Shown piece after piece: positions 56,648 to 64,000 of a DNA stretch of 64,000 bases. The translations under genes and the position numbers were made by a program. Every line of letters starts with the position of its first letter. Position 1 is the first letter of the stretch. The notes under the pieces are model-generated. The model searched no databases. It was not told the DNA's origin and saw only the letters and a list, made by a program, of their open reading frames with translations. The stretch comes from RHKX01 sp963823565 (GTDB lineage: Bacteria; Actinomycetota; Thermoleophilia; Solirubrobacterales; 70-9): NCBI GenBank assembly GCA_963823565.1, contig CAWGLR010000003.1:806001-870000 (forward strand), read 5' to 3'.

Positions 56648-56653
56648 TACACT
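56648..56653 (+). promoter_or_regulatory. -10 box for holA
   Basis: TACACT ends 6 nt before GTG 56660, without a ribosome site. Confidence 0.5.
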
Positions 56654-56659
56654 CGGCGC

Positions 56660-57637
56660 GTGGCCGACGCCCTCAAGCCCATCTATCTGTTCAGCGGCAG
56701 CGACGAGTCGAAGCTGACTGCGGCGCTCTCGCGCCTGCGTGCACGCGCCGAGCGCGAGGGCGGGCCCGGCGCCCTCGAGGACTTCTCCGGCGCTCCCGGA
56801 GCTCCGCCCGACATCGACGGCCTGACGGCGTCGATCCCAGCGATCTCGCTGACCGCGGAGCACCGGTACCTGCTCGCCGACGGCGTCGACCGCTGGAAGG
56901 CCCCGCAGGTCAAGGCGCTCGCCGAGGCGCTCGCGGGGCCGCTGGAGGACGTGACGATCGTCCTCGTCGCCCGCGGCGCGCCGCCCAAGGGCCTCGCCGA
57001 GGCCGTCAAGCAGGCCGGCGGGGACGCGATCTCCTTCGAGGCCCCCCGCAAGCGCGACCTCCCCGGCTGGCTCGTCGCCGGCGCGCGCGAACGCGGCTTC
57101 CAGCTCACCCCGCAGGGCGCGCGCCTGCTAGCCGCGCGCGTCGGCGACTCGACCGCGCGCCTCGCGACCGAGCTCGACCGGCTCGCGACGTGGGCGGGCC
57201 CGGGCGGCCAGGTCGACGCCGAGGACGTCGAGTCCGTCACCGCCGACGACTCCGAGCGGGCGGGCTGGACCCTCGGGGACGCGATCGTCGCCCGCGACGT
57301 CCCCGCCGCCGTCGCGAGCGCCGACGACCTGCTCGCCCAGGGCGACGCGGTCACGCCGCTCGTCTACGGGATGGCCTCGCGGCTGCGCAACGCTCACCAG
57401 GCGGCGAGCGCACTCGCGGCCGGCGTCCCGGCCGCGAAGGTCGAGGCGGAGCTGCCGATGGCGCCCTATCCGTCGAAGATGCTCGTCCGCTCGGTCCGCG
57501 GCACCGACCCGGCGGAGCTCTCGGAGGCGATCGGGTCGATCGCGGACCTCGAGTGGTGGACGCGAGGCGGCTCGAACTACGGCGACGCGGTCGCGCTCAC
57601 GCTGGCGGTCAGGCAGGCGGCCGGCGGCGGGGAGTGA
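56660..57637 (+). CDS. holA: DNA polymerase III delta subunit
   Basis: 325 residues, GTG start. Domain 1 'PIYLFSGSDESKLTAALSRLRARA' lacks the Walker Lys, as is normal for delta; the middle AAA-like lid has 'APRKRDLPGWLVAGARERGFQL' and 'LAARVGDSTARLATELDRLA'. The C-terminal collar helices include 'PLVYGMASRLRNAHQAA' and 'PYPSKMLVRSVRG'. The wrench of the clamp loader, it opens the beta clamp. Its position between comEC and rpsT is conserved in many bacteria. Confidence 0.93.
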   Translation: MADALKPIYLFSGSDESKLTAALSRLRARAEREGGPGALEDFSGAPGAPPDIDGLTASIPAISLTAEHRYLLADGVDRWKAPQVKALAEALAGPLEDVTIVLVARGAPPKGLAEAVKQAGGDAISFEAPRKRDLPGWLVAGARERGFQLTPQGARLLAARVGDSTARLATELDRLATWAGPGGQVDAEDVESVTADDSERAGWTLGDAIVARDVPAAVASADDLLAQGDAVTPLVYGMASRLRNAHQAASALAAGVPAAKVEAELPMAPYPSKMLVRSVRGTDPAELSEAIGSIADLEWWTRGGSNYGDAVALTLAVRQAAGGGE

Positions 57638-57668
57638 CGCCGGTCGGCGGCGCCTGGGCGGCGCCGGG

Positions 57669-57929
57669 CTACTTGCCCGCGCGGAGGCGGGCGGCGCGGC
57701 TCTTCTTGCGAGCGCCGGTGCGCTCGTGGAGCGCGCCCTTCTGCACGGCCTTGTCGATCCGCGAGATCAGCGCGCGGTGCTCGCTCTCCGCGGCCGCGTC
57801 GTCGCCGGCGGCGACGGCGCCCTCGAGCCGGCGGAAGTGGGTCTTGACCGCGCTCGTGAAGCGGCGGTTCTCGTCGCGCTCCCGCTCGGAGCGGAGGATG
57901 CGCTTCTTCTGTGAGGCGATGTTGGCCAT
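57669..57929 (-). CDS. rpsT: Ribosomal protein S20
   Basis: 86 residues, ATG 57929: 'MANIASQKKRILRSERERDENRRFTSAVKTHFRRLEGAV', then 'LISRIDKAVQKGALHERTGARKKSRAARLRAGK'. Three-helix basic protein binding 16S rRNA. It is on the opposite strand to holA (convergent, 31 bp apart) and divergent from murJ. A minus-strand TACAGT lies 12 nt upstream. Confidence 0.97.
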   Translation of the reverse strand: MANIASQKKRILRSERERDENRRFTSAVKTHFRRLEGAVAAGDDAAAESEHRALISRIDKAVQKGALHERTGARKKSRAARLRAGK

Positions 57930-57968
57930 GAACGGCGGCGTACTGTAGATGATCGGCCGCGCGATCAC

Positions 57969-59624
57969 ATGACGAGAGAGCCTGAGGGCGAGGGCCTCCG
58001 GGTGGCCCTGGAGCTCGCCGACACGAACGTCGAATCCGCGGCACAGGAGGAGGAGCAGGCCGAGACGGGCAGGCGCCTGGGGCGCTCGACCGCCTTCTTC
58101 AGCATCGCGACGGGCCTCTCCCGCGTCGCCGGCCTGGTCCGTGAGATCTTCGCCGCCAGCTACTTCGGCGTCGGGATCCAGATGTCGGCGTTCACGATCG
58201 CCTTCATGGTTCCCAACCTGGTCCGCTCGCTGTTCGCGGACGCGGCGCTCCAAGCGGCGTTCGTCCCCGTCTTCACCGAGCAGCTCGAGCGCGAGCGCAA
58301 GATCGCCGCCTTCCGGCTCGCCTCGACGCTGATCTTCGCCGCGCTGCTGGTCCTCGGGCTGATCACCGCGCTCTTCATCCTCCTGGCGCCGTGGCTGATG
58401 CCGCTCTTCGCCCCCGGCTACTCGGGCGAGGAGATCGAGCTGACCGTCGCGCTGTCGCGGATCCTGTTCCCGATCCTCGTGATGCTCGGCGTCTCCGGCG
58501 TCGTCGTCGGGGTCCTCAACAGCTACGACCGCTTCGGGGTCTTCGCGATCGCCCCGTTCTTCTGGAACGTCGCGATCATCGCCGTGCTCGTCGGCCTCGC
58601 TCCCGCCTTCCCCGAGGACGACAAGATCTACGCGTACGCGATCGGCGTCGTCGTCGGCACGCTGCTCCAGCTCGCGATGGTCTCCTACGACCTCCGCAAC
58701 ACGCCGTTCCGGCTCAGCCGCTACTTCAATTGGCGCGGCGACCTCGTCAAGCGGGTGCTGCTGCTGATGCTGCCGGTGACCCTGAGCCTCGGGCTGATCA
58801 ACTTCAACCTCGCGATCAACGGCATCTTCGGCTCGCTGGTGCCCGGGGAGGGTGCCGACGCCCCGGCGGCGATCGACAAGGCCTTCCGCATCTACATGCT
58901 CCCGCAGGGGATGTTCTCGGTCGCGGTCGCGACGGTGGTCTTCCCGACGCTGGCCCGCTTCGCCGCCCGCCGCGCCTACGACGACCTGCGCTCGACCGTC
59001 GCCAACGGCATGCGGATGATCCTGCTCGTCCTCGTGCCGTCGGCGGCCGTGATCCTCGTCCTCTCCGAGCCGATGGTCCAGCTCGTCTATCAGCGCGGGG
59101 ACTTCGACGCCGCCGACACCGAGCTCGTCGCGACCGCGCTCTTCTGGTTCGCCTTCTCGCTCCCGTTCAACGGGCTCTTCCTGCTGCTCACCCGGACCTT
59201 CTTCAGCCTCCAGCGGCCCTGGGTGCCGACCGCCGTCTCGGCGCTCAACCTGGTCATCACCGCAGGGTTCTCGGCGGCCTTCTACTCGCCCTTCGGCGTC
59301 GCCGGCATCGTCGCCGCGACCGCGATCGCGACGTTCGTCAGCGTCGTCGCCCAGGTCGTCGTCCTCCGCGGGCAGCTCGGCGGGATCGAGTTCGGCCGGC
59401 TGCTCGACGGCGCGATCCGCGTCAGCGTCGCCTCGGTGCTGCTCGCCGCCTCCTCCTACGGCGTCTGGAAGGTGCTCGACGGCGCGCTCGGCGACGGCAC
59501 GATCGGCCAGATCGTCTCGCTCGGCGGCGGCCTCGCGGTCGGCGGCGCGCTTTACCTGGGAGCGGTGCTCGCGCTCCGGGTGCCGGAGGCGCGGCAGCTG
59601 CTGCGGGTGGTCCGCCCGGGCTGA
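57969..59624 (+). CDS. murJ: Lipid II flippase MurJ
   Basis: 551 residues, ATG 57969, with 14 membrane helices as in MATE/MOP-fold MurJ: 'FFSIATGLSRVAGLVREIFAASYFGVG', 'FMVPNLVRSLFADAALQAAFVPVFTEQLER', 'LPQGMFSVAVATVVFPTLARFAARRAYDDLRS', 'LSEPMVQLVYQRGDFDAADT'. The polar N-terminal ~40 residues ('REPEGEGLRVALELADTNVESAAQEEEQAETG') are extra. It flips lipid-linked peptidoglycan precursors outward and works with RodA and PBP2 from the 31-34 kb cluster. Confidence 0.96.
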   Translation: MTREPEGEGLRVALELADTNVESAAQEEEQAETGRRLGRSTAFFSIATGLSRVAGLVREIFAASYFGVGIQMSAFTIAFMVPNLVRSLFADAALQAAFVPVFTEQLERERKIAAFRLASTLIFAALLVLGLITALFILLAPWLMPLFAPGYSGEEIELTVALSRILFPILVMLGVSGVVVGVLNSYDRFGVFAIAPFFWNVAIIAVLVGLAPAFPEDDKIYAYAIGVVVGTLLQLAMVSYDLRNTPFRLSRYFNWRGDLVKRVLLLMLPVTLSLGLINFNLAINGIFGSLVPGEGADAPAAIDKAFRIYMLPQGMFSVAVATVVFPTLARFAARRAYDDLRSTVANGMRMILLVLVPSAAVILVLSEPMVQLVYQRGDFDAADTELVATALFWFAFSLPFNGLFLLLTRTFFSLQRPWVPTAVSALNLVITAGFSAAFYSPFGVAGIVAATAIATFVSVVAQVVVLRGQLGGIEFGRLLDGAIRVSVASVLLAASSYGVWKVLDGALGDGTIGQIVSLGGGLAVGGALYLGAVLALRVPEARQLLRVVRPG

Positions 59625-59655
59625 CCCGGGCCGCCATCTACGCTACGCCGCCCCC

Positions 59656-61455
59656 ATGGACCACATCCGCAACTTCTCGATCATCGCCCACATCGACCAT
59701 GGCAAGTCGACGCTGGCCGACCGCATCCTCGAACTCACCGGCGCGCTCGACGAGCGGCAGATGCGCGCGCAGGTCCTCGACTCGATGGACCTCGAGCGCG
59801 AGCGTGGGATCACGATCAAGGCGCAGGCGGTCCGGGTCGAGTACGTCGCCCCCGACGGGCAGGCCTACCACCTGCACCTCATCGACACCCCGGGTCACGT
59901 CGACTTCTCCTACGAGGTCTCCCGCAGCCTCGCCGCCTGCGAGGGGGCGCTGCTCGTCGTCGACGCCGCCCAGGGCGTCGAGGCGCAGACGGTCGCCAAC
60001 ACCTACGCGGCGATCGACGCCGGGCTCGAGCTGATCCCGATCCTCAACAAGGTCGACCTGCCGGGCGCCGAGCCCGAGCGCGTCGCCGGCGAGATCGCCG
60101 ACCTGCTCGGAACCGACCCCGACGAGGCGATCCGCATCTCCGCCAAGACCGGGATCGGGATCGACCGGGTCCTGGAAGCGATCGTCGAGCGCATCCCGCC
60201 GCCCACCGGCGACCCCGATGGGGCGCCGCGCGCCCTGATCTTCGACTCGGAGTTCGACCAGTACCGCGGCGTCATCGCCTACGTGCGGATGATCGACGGC
60301 TCGTTCCGCAAGCACGACCCGATCCGGGCGATGCAGAACGGCACCGAGGCCGACATCGACGACATCGGCTTCTTCCGCCCGCAGATGGTCGGCGTCGACG
60401 GCATGGAGGCGGGCGAGGTCGGCTACGTCATCACCGGACTCAAGGACGTCGCCAAGCTCCGGGTCGGCGACACCCTGACGTCGCGTCGCAATCCCGCCAC
60501 CGAACCGCTGGCGGGCTACCGCGAGGTCAAGCCGGTGGTCTTCTGCGGGGTCTTCCCGCTCGACACCGACCGCTACGAGGACCTCCGCGACGCGCTCGAG
60601 AAGCTCTCGCTCAACGACGCGGCGCTCTCCTGGGAGCCGGAGACCTCCGACGCGCTCGGCTTCGGCTTCCGCTGCGGCTTCCTCGGCCTCCTGCACATGG
60701 ACATCGTCCGCGAGCGGCTCGAGCGCGAGTACGACCTCGACCTGATGGCGACGACCCCGAACGTCTCCTACGTGGTGACCAGGACCGACGGCGAGACGAT
60801 CGAGGTCCACAGCCCCAGCCACCTTCCCGACCCGGCCTCGATCGAGGTCATCACCGAGCCCTACATCCGCGCCTCGCTGATCTGCCCGAAGGAGTACGTC
60901 GGGCCGGTGATGGAGCTCTGCCAGTCCCGCCGCGGCACCCACGTCGACATGCACTACCTGAGCCCCGAGCGCGTCCAGCTCCGCTACGACCTGCCGCTCG
61001 GCGAGATCGTCCTCGACTTCTACGACGCGCTGAAGTCCAACACCCGCGGCTACGCCTCCCTCGACTACGAGCCGCTCGACAACCGGCCCGGCGATCTCGT
61101 CAAGCTCGACGTCCTGCTCGCCGGCGACACCGTTGACGCGCTCTCGGTCATCTGCCACCGCGACAAGGCCTTCGAGCAGGGCAAGCAGCTCGTCTCCGCC
61201 CTGCGCAAGACGATCCCGCGCCAGCAGTTCGACGTCGCCGTCCAGGCCGCGGTCGGCTCGCGCATCCTCGCCCGCGAGACGGTCAAGGCGGTCCGCAAGG
61301 ACGTCACCGCGAAGCTCTACGGGGGCGACGTCACCCGCAAGAACAAGCTCCTCGAAAAGCAGAAGAAGGGCAAGAAGCGGATGAAGCAGGTCGGGTCGGT
61401 CGAGGTCCCGCAGGAGGCGTTCCTGGCGGTTCTCACGCTCGGCGACGACGATTAG
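59656..61455 (+). CDS. lepA: Elongation factor 4 (LepA)
   Basis: 599 residues, ATG 59656, 31 bp after murJ with TACGCT 11 nt upstream. GTPase motifs: 'IIAHIDHGKSTLADRIL' (P-loop 11-19), 'ERGITIKAQAVRV', 'DTPGHVDFSYEV', 'NKVDLPGA', 'ISAKTGIGIDRVL'. EF-G-like domains III and V and the unique C-terminal domain ('GYASLDYEPLDNRPGDLVKLDVLLAGDTVDALSVICHRDKA', 'RKNKLLEKQKKGKKRMKQVGSVEVPQEAFLAVL') complete it. Back-translocase / ribosome-rescue or initiation factor. Confidence 0.98.
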   Translation: MDHIRNFSIIAHIDHGKSTLADRILELTGALDERQMRAQVLDSMDLERERGITIKAQAVRVEYVAPDGQAYHLHLIDTPGHVDFSYEVSRSLAACEGALLVVDAAQGVEAQTVANTYAAIDAGLELIPILNKVDLPGAEPERVAGEIADLLGTDPDEAIRISAKTGIGIDRVLEAIVERIPPPTGDPDGAPRALIFDSEFDQYRGVIAYVRMIDGSFRKHDPIRAMQNGTEADIDDIGFFRPQMVGVDGMEAGEVGYVITGLKDVAKLRVGDTLTSRRNPATEPLAGYREVKPVVFCGVFPLDTDRYEDLRDALEKLSLNDAALSWEPETSDALGFGFRCGFLGLLHMDIVRERLEREYDLDLMATTPNVSYVVTRTDGETIEVHSPSHLPDPASIEVITEPYIRASLICPKEYVGPVMELCQSRRGTHVDMHYLSPERVQLRYDLPLGEIVLDFYDALKSNTRGYASLDYEPLDNRPGDLVKLDVLLAGDTVDALSVICHRDKAFEQGKQLVSALRKTIPRQQFDVAVQAAVGSRILARETVKAVRKDVTAKLYGGDVTRKNKLLEKQKKGKKRMKQVGSVEVPQEAFLAVLTLGDDD

Positions 61456-61481
61456 CCGGCGCGAGCCGGTCGCGCGGCGCG

Positions 61482-61487
61482 TAGGCT
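61482..61487 (+). promoter_or_regulatory. -10 box for the 115-residue protein
   Basis: TAGGCT ends 6 nt before GTG 61494. Confidence 0.45.
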
Positions 61488-61493
61488 CAAGGC

Positions 61494-61841
61494 GTGGGGA
61501 AGCTGTTCGCGATCGTCCTGGTCCTGGTCGCGATCGCCGCGATCGCGGTGCTCGCCTACCGGCCGGCTCGAATCATCGGGACGAACGAGAAGGCCCTGGC
61601 CTACTCGCTGCGGCAGGAGGCCGACTCTCCCGAGGGGGGCTGCCGCGGAGAGGACGAGCGCTTCCAGTGCCTCCTCAGGTCGCCGGACTCGCCCGCGACG
61701 TCCGGCTATCGGATCGAGGTCGACGATTGGGGATGCTGGGACGCGGAGAGCCTCGGGGGCGGCGAGGCGGAGGGCGCCGGCTTCCCGCGGACGCTCTCCG
61801 GGTGCATCACCATCGCCGATCTGATCCGTACCGACGACTGA
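61494..61841 (+). CDS. Small single-helix anchored protein, function unknown
   Basis: 115 residues, GTG start. One N-terminal helix ('LFAIVLVLVAIAAIAVLAY') leads into a soluble extracytoplasmic domain with four Cys ('GGCRGEDERFQCLL', 'DDWGCWDAE', 'LSGCITIADLI'), which probably form two disulphides. 'SGYRIEVDDWGCWDA' suggests a small beta-sheet. I recognise no family. The gene stands alone between lepA and the PAP2 gene. Confidence 0.65.
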   Translation: MGKLFAIVLVLVAIAAIAVLAYRPARIIGTNEKALAYSLRQEADSPEGGCRGEDERFQCLLRSPDSPATSGYRIEVDDWGCWDAESLGGGEAEGAGFPRTLSGCITIADLIRTDD

Positions 61842-61923
61842 GCGGGAGCCGCACTTACGCGCCCGAGTGGCGACGGATGTGTCGTGCTTGTGAACGCAGC
61901 CGAATATCCTGCACGCGGCAGAG

Positions 61924-62907
61924 GTGAGCGGGGTAGCGGCACAAGCGATCGACGTCGTCCGGCGAGGCCGGGCGCGAATCAGCTACGGCTTCACCTCGCG
62001 CGTCAGCCCGCGGCAGGCGTCGCTGGTCGGCCTGACCGTCTACCTCGCCGCGACGATCTACTTCGTCAACCACGACGGGATCCCGCTGGCGCGCGACCTG
62101 GTGTTCGCCTGGATCCTCGTCGGGATGCTCGCGGTCTCGCTGACCGACCTGCGCGGCTGGGCCCGCGGCGCGTTCCTCGACTGGCTTCCGTTCTTCGGGA
62201 TCCTGCTCGCCTACGACTTCCTCCGGGGCCAGGTGGGAAGCGACCCGCTGTTCCAGCCGCACGTCTTCCCGCAGATCGACTTCGACCGGGCGATCTTCGG
62301 CGGCGTCCCGACCGTCCAGCTCCAGGAGCACCTGTTCCAGGCCGGGGACGTGAGCTGGCTCGACGTCGCCACCTGGGGCGTCTACATCACCCACTTCTTC
62401 ACGATCTTCGTAATCGCCGCAACGCTCTGGCGCCTCGCCCGGCCGCTCTTCCTCGAGTTCCGCGCGATGGTGATCACCCTCACCGCGGCCGCGTTCGCGA
62501 CCTACGCGCTGTTCCCGGCGGCGCCGCCGTGGATGGCATCCGAGGACGGTGTCATCGGCCCGGTGCATCGCACGATCGGCGACGTCTGGGGCTACCTCGG
62601 CGCCGGCGGCGCGCAGGCGATCTGGGATCACGGCAGTGCCTTCTCCAACGAGGTCGCCGCCGTGCCCTCGCTGCACACCGGCTACCCGGTGCTGATCCTC
62701 TGCTTCTTCTGGCGCTTCGGCTGGGTCGCCCGCTCCATCTGCCTGTTCTACGCGGTCGCCATGAGCTTCACCCTCGTCTACACGGGCGAGCACTACGTCT
62801 TCGACATCGCGCTCGGCTGGGTCTACGCGATCGCGACGTTCGCGATCGTCCGCGCGGTGCGCGCGGCGTGGGCGCGCTGGCGGACCAGGGCGGCCCTTCC
62901 GGCCTAG
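61924..62907 (+). CDS. PAP2-superfamily membrane phosphatase/transferase (AUR1-like)
   Basis: 327 residues, GTG start, six or seven helices. The catalytic motifs of the PAP2_3 group are 'AAVPSLHTGYPVLILCFF' (motif 2, P-S-x-H) and 'YTGEHYVFDIALGWVYA' (motif 3, with His and Asp). The family includes inositol phosphorylceramide synthases and phosphatidylinositol-type transferases, and in bacteria lipid phosphatases or phosphoinositol transfer enzymes. Substrate unknown. The C-terminus overlaps the convergent YbjQ-family gene by four bases. Confidence 0.85.
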   Translation: MSGVAAQAIDVVRRGRARISYGFTSRVSPRQASLVGLTVYLAATIYFVNHDGIPLARDLVFAWILVGMLAVSLTDLRGWARGAFLDWLPFFGILLAYDFLRGQVGSDPLFQPHVFPQIDFDRAIFGGVPTVQLQEHLFQAGDVSWLDVATWGVYITHFFTIFVIAATLWRLARPLFLEFRAMVITLTAAAFATYALFPAAPPWMASEDGVIGPVHRTIGDVWGYLGAGGAQAIWDHGSAFSNEVAAVPSLHTGYPVLILCFFWRFGWVARSICLFYAVAMSFTLVYTGEHYVFDIALGWVYAIATFAIVRAVRAAWARWRTRAALPA

Positions 62908-63224
62908 AGCTTGCGGGCGCGCACGGCCGTGCCGTAGGCGCAGATCTCGGTCCAGGTCGTGCCGAGCTCCGACGTGTCGAAGCGAAAAGCGATGATCGCG
63001 TTCGCGCCCTTGCCCTCGGCCTCCTCGACCAGCCGCTCGGTCGCGTGGGAGCGGCCGTCGGCGAGCATCTTCGTCATGCCCTTGAGCTCGCCGCCTACGA
63101 GCGACTTGATGCTCGCGCCGAACTGCGAGCCGATGTTGCGCGAGCGCACGGTGAGGCCGAACACCTCGCCGAAGATCTCCTCGATCTCGTAGCCGGGCAG
63201 GTCGTTCATGGTGGAGATGATCAT
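62904..63224 (-). CDS. YbjQ / UPF0145 family protein
   Basis: 106 residues, ATG 63224. 'PGYEIEEIFGEVFGLTVRSRNIGSQFGASIKSLVGGELKGMTKML' and 'EEAEGKGANAIIAFRFDTSELGTTWTEICAYGTAV' are the family signature (DUF74, a pentameric dodecin-like beta barrel). Function unknown, sometimes called heavy-metal-binding. The -10 box TACAGT lies 6 nt upstream on the minus strand (63236-63231). Confidence 0.93.
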   Translation of the reverse strand: MIISTMNDLPGYEIEEIFGEVFGLTVRSRNIGSQFGASIKSLVGGELKGMTKMLADGRSHATERLVEEAEGKGANAIIAFRFDTSELGTTWTEICAYGTAVRARKL

Positions 63225-63230
63225 CGGGCG

Positions 63231-63291
63231 ACTGTAACGAGGGCGGGCGGATGCAGGCCTCTTAGGTCGCCCTAATCGATCCTGCTAGCCT
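63231..63291. promoter_or_regulatory. Divergent promoter region, ybjQ-like and 61-residue protein
   Basis: Minus strand TACAGT (63236-63231) serves the YbjQ gene; plus strand TAGCCT (63286-63291) ends 8 nt before ATG 63300. Both starts lack ribosome sites. Confidence 0.5.
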
Positions 63292-63299
63292 CGCGATGG

Positions 63300-63485
63300 A
63301 TGCCGCAGGGACGGGTCGTCAAGACCAAGAAGAAGTGCTGCAAGTCGGGGCCGCGCTGCAAGCGGTGCCCGGCGGCGATGAAGAAGCTCGAGCGCCGCGG
63401 GCTCGCGACGCGGGTCAGCAAGCGCAGCTACACGGTCTCCCTGGACGCAACGAAGAAAGACATCAAGCTAGCCCGTAAGCGGTAG
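63300..63485 (+). CDS. Small Cys-rich basic protein
   Basis: 61 residues, ATG 63300 (an out-of-frame ATG occurs at 63296). Very basic, with a cluster 'KKCCKSGPRCKRCP' (C-C-x5-C-x2-C) that could bind zinc, followed by 'AAMKKLERRGLATRVSKRSYTVSLDATKKDIKLARKR'. Such proteins occur in Actinobacteria without a known role; nucleic-acid binding is plausible from the charge. The -10 box TAGCCT is 8 nt upstream. Confidence 0.7.
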   Translation: MPQGRVVKTKKKCCKSGPRCKRCPAAMKKLERRGLATRVSKRSYTVSLDATKKDIKLARKR

Positions 63486-63608
63486 CGCCCCACCAGGCTA
63501 CGATCCTGCCGCCGGAGAGTGGCGGGACCCGGCGCATCCGGACGCGAGCGGAGGATTGCGCCGGAGTTATCTAGGATCGCCTCCACCCCGGAGAGGAGAG
63601 GAGATTCC

Positions 63609-64000
63609 ATGCGAATGCGCGCGGCTGTGCTGGAGGAGTTCGGCGAGCCCCTGGTGATCCAGGAGCTCGAGCTCGCGGACCCCGAGCCCGGCGAGGTGCT
63701 GGTCCGGCTGGTGGCCTGCGGCGTCTGCCACACCGACCTCTACACGGCGTCCGGCGCCGATCCGTCCGGCTACGCCCCGGCGGTCCTCGGCCACGAGGGC
63801 GCCGGCGTCGTCGAGCGCGTCGGCGAGGGTGTCACCTCGGTCGCCGAGGGCGACCACGTCGTCACCCTCTTCTCGCCCCAGTGCGGCGAGTGCGTCCACT
63901 GCGTCGACCCGCGGACCAACCTCTGCATGGCGATCCGCGCCGAGCAGAACCTCGGCCACCTCCCTGACGGGACGGTGCGGCTGAGCCGCCCCGGCGGCGA
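63609..64000 (+). CDS. Zinc-dependent class III-type alcohol dehydrogenase, 3' end outside window
   Basis: 130 codons visible, ATG 63609 with GGAGAGGAGAGGAG upstream. 'LVACGVCHTDLYTASGADP' holds the catalytic-zinc Cys, 'VLGHEGAGVVERVGEGV' the zinc His/Glu, and 'SPQCGECVHCVDPRTNLC' the four Cys of the structural zinc. 'NLGHLPDGTVRLS' is typical for the class III (S-hydroxymethyl-thiol/formaldehyde) group, so oxidation of a mycothiol or glutathione adduct or of an alcohol is likely. The remaining two-thirds of the gene lies beyond the window. Confidence 0.9.
   Translation, partial: MRMRAAVLEEFGEPLVIQELELADPEPGEVLVRLVACGVCHTDLYTASGADPSGYAPAVLGHEGAGVVERVGEGVTSVAEGDHVVTLFSPQCGECVHCVDPRTNLCMAIRAEQNLGHLPDGTVRLSRPGG

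Overview
The window is very GC-rich (around 70% or more by eye), densely coding, and mostly consists of conserved actinobacterial housekeeping genes. Gene order (clpP-clpX-valS-folC-ndk-maf-mreBCD-mrdA-rodA-rng-rplU-rpmA-obgE-proB-proA-nadD-rsfS, then leuS-comEA-comEC-holA-rpsT-murJ-lepA), AbiEi/DUF559 genes, many start codons only 6-12 nt after a TANNNT box, and DivIVA-like coiled-coil proteins together suggest a rod-shaped, deep-branching actinobacterium of the Thermoleophilia/Solirubrobacterales type. That placement is inference; no rRNA gene is present. I see no insertion sequence, prophage or CRISPR array.

1-9.4 kb is an accessory and metabolic stretch: a 5'-truncated DUF1697 gene, an NTF2/SnoaL-like protein, an AbiEi/DUF559 gene on the minus strand, a 3-hydroxyacyl-CoA dehydrogenase, a DivIVA-domain protein, an acyl-CoA carboxylase beta subunit, a membrane M28-like protein with degenerate metal ligands, tRNA-Arg(UCU), tRNA-His(GUG), an arsR-CDF metal-efflux pair and small membrane proteins. 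9.4-20.9 kb holds a cytochrome P450, a DUF3089 lipase-like protein, an ECF sigma factor translationally coupled to a methylguanine methyltransferase, a secreted Fn3 protein, ctaG, a frameshifted spermidine-synthase-like membrane protein, corA, an aldo/keto reductase, the trigger factor and a small secreted protein.

21-46 kb is the housekeeping core: ATP-dependent proteolysis (clpP, clpX), valS, folC, ndk, maf, the rod-shape elongasome (mreB, mreC, mreD, mrdA, rodA), rng, L21/L27, obgE, proline synthesis (proB, proA), nadD and rsfS. Three non-core genes interrupt the usual order: a DUF559 gene between rpmA and obgE, a PQQ sugar dehydrogenase with a glycine-rich repeat tail between obgE and proB, and a minus-strand Gfo/Idh/MocA oxidoreductase between proB and proA. 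46-64 kb has a DivIVA-like coiled-coil protein, a VOC protein, a Bax-inhibitor-1 family protein, an endonuclease/tRNA-Ala/antitoxin chain, a winged-helix protein, leuS, a cupin, acylphosphatase, competence genes, holA, rpsT, murJ, lepA, a PAP2 protein, a YbjQ protein and a truncated class III-type alcohol dehydrogenase.

The most interesting structures are: (1) a 15-5-15 palindrome present twice (23.2 and 37.8 kb); at 37.8 kb the ATG of a DUF559 nuclease gene lies in the loop, and a third AbiEi/DUF559 gene carries a palindrome of similar shape but different sequence; (2) a PD-(D/E)XK homing-type endonuclease that reads without a stop through tRNA-Ala into a Phd/YefM-like antitoxin, with a LexA-type box at its start; (3) apparent CTG start codons for clpX, folC and mrdA; (4) widespread signs of leaderless transcription. 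About ten single-base-type frameshifts hit otherwise essential genes (mreB, mreC, mrdA, maf and others). They are more likely sequence errors than real lesions, and that lowers confidence in every claim resting on an exact reading frame.
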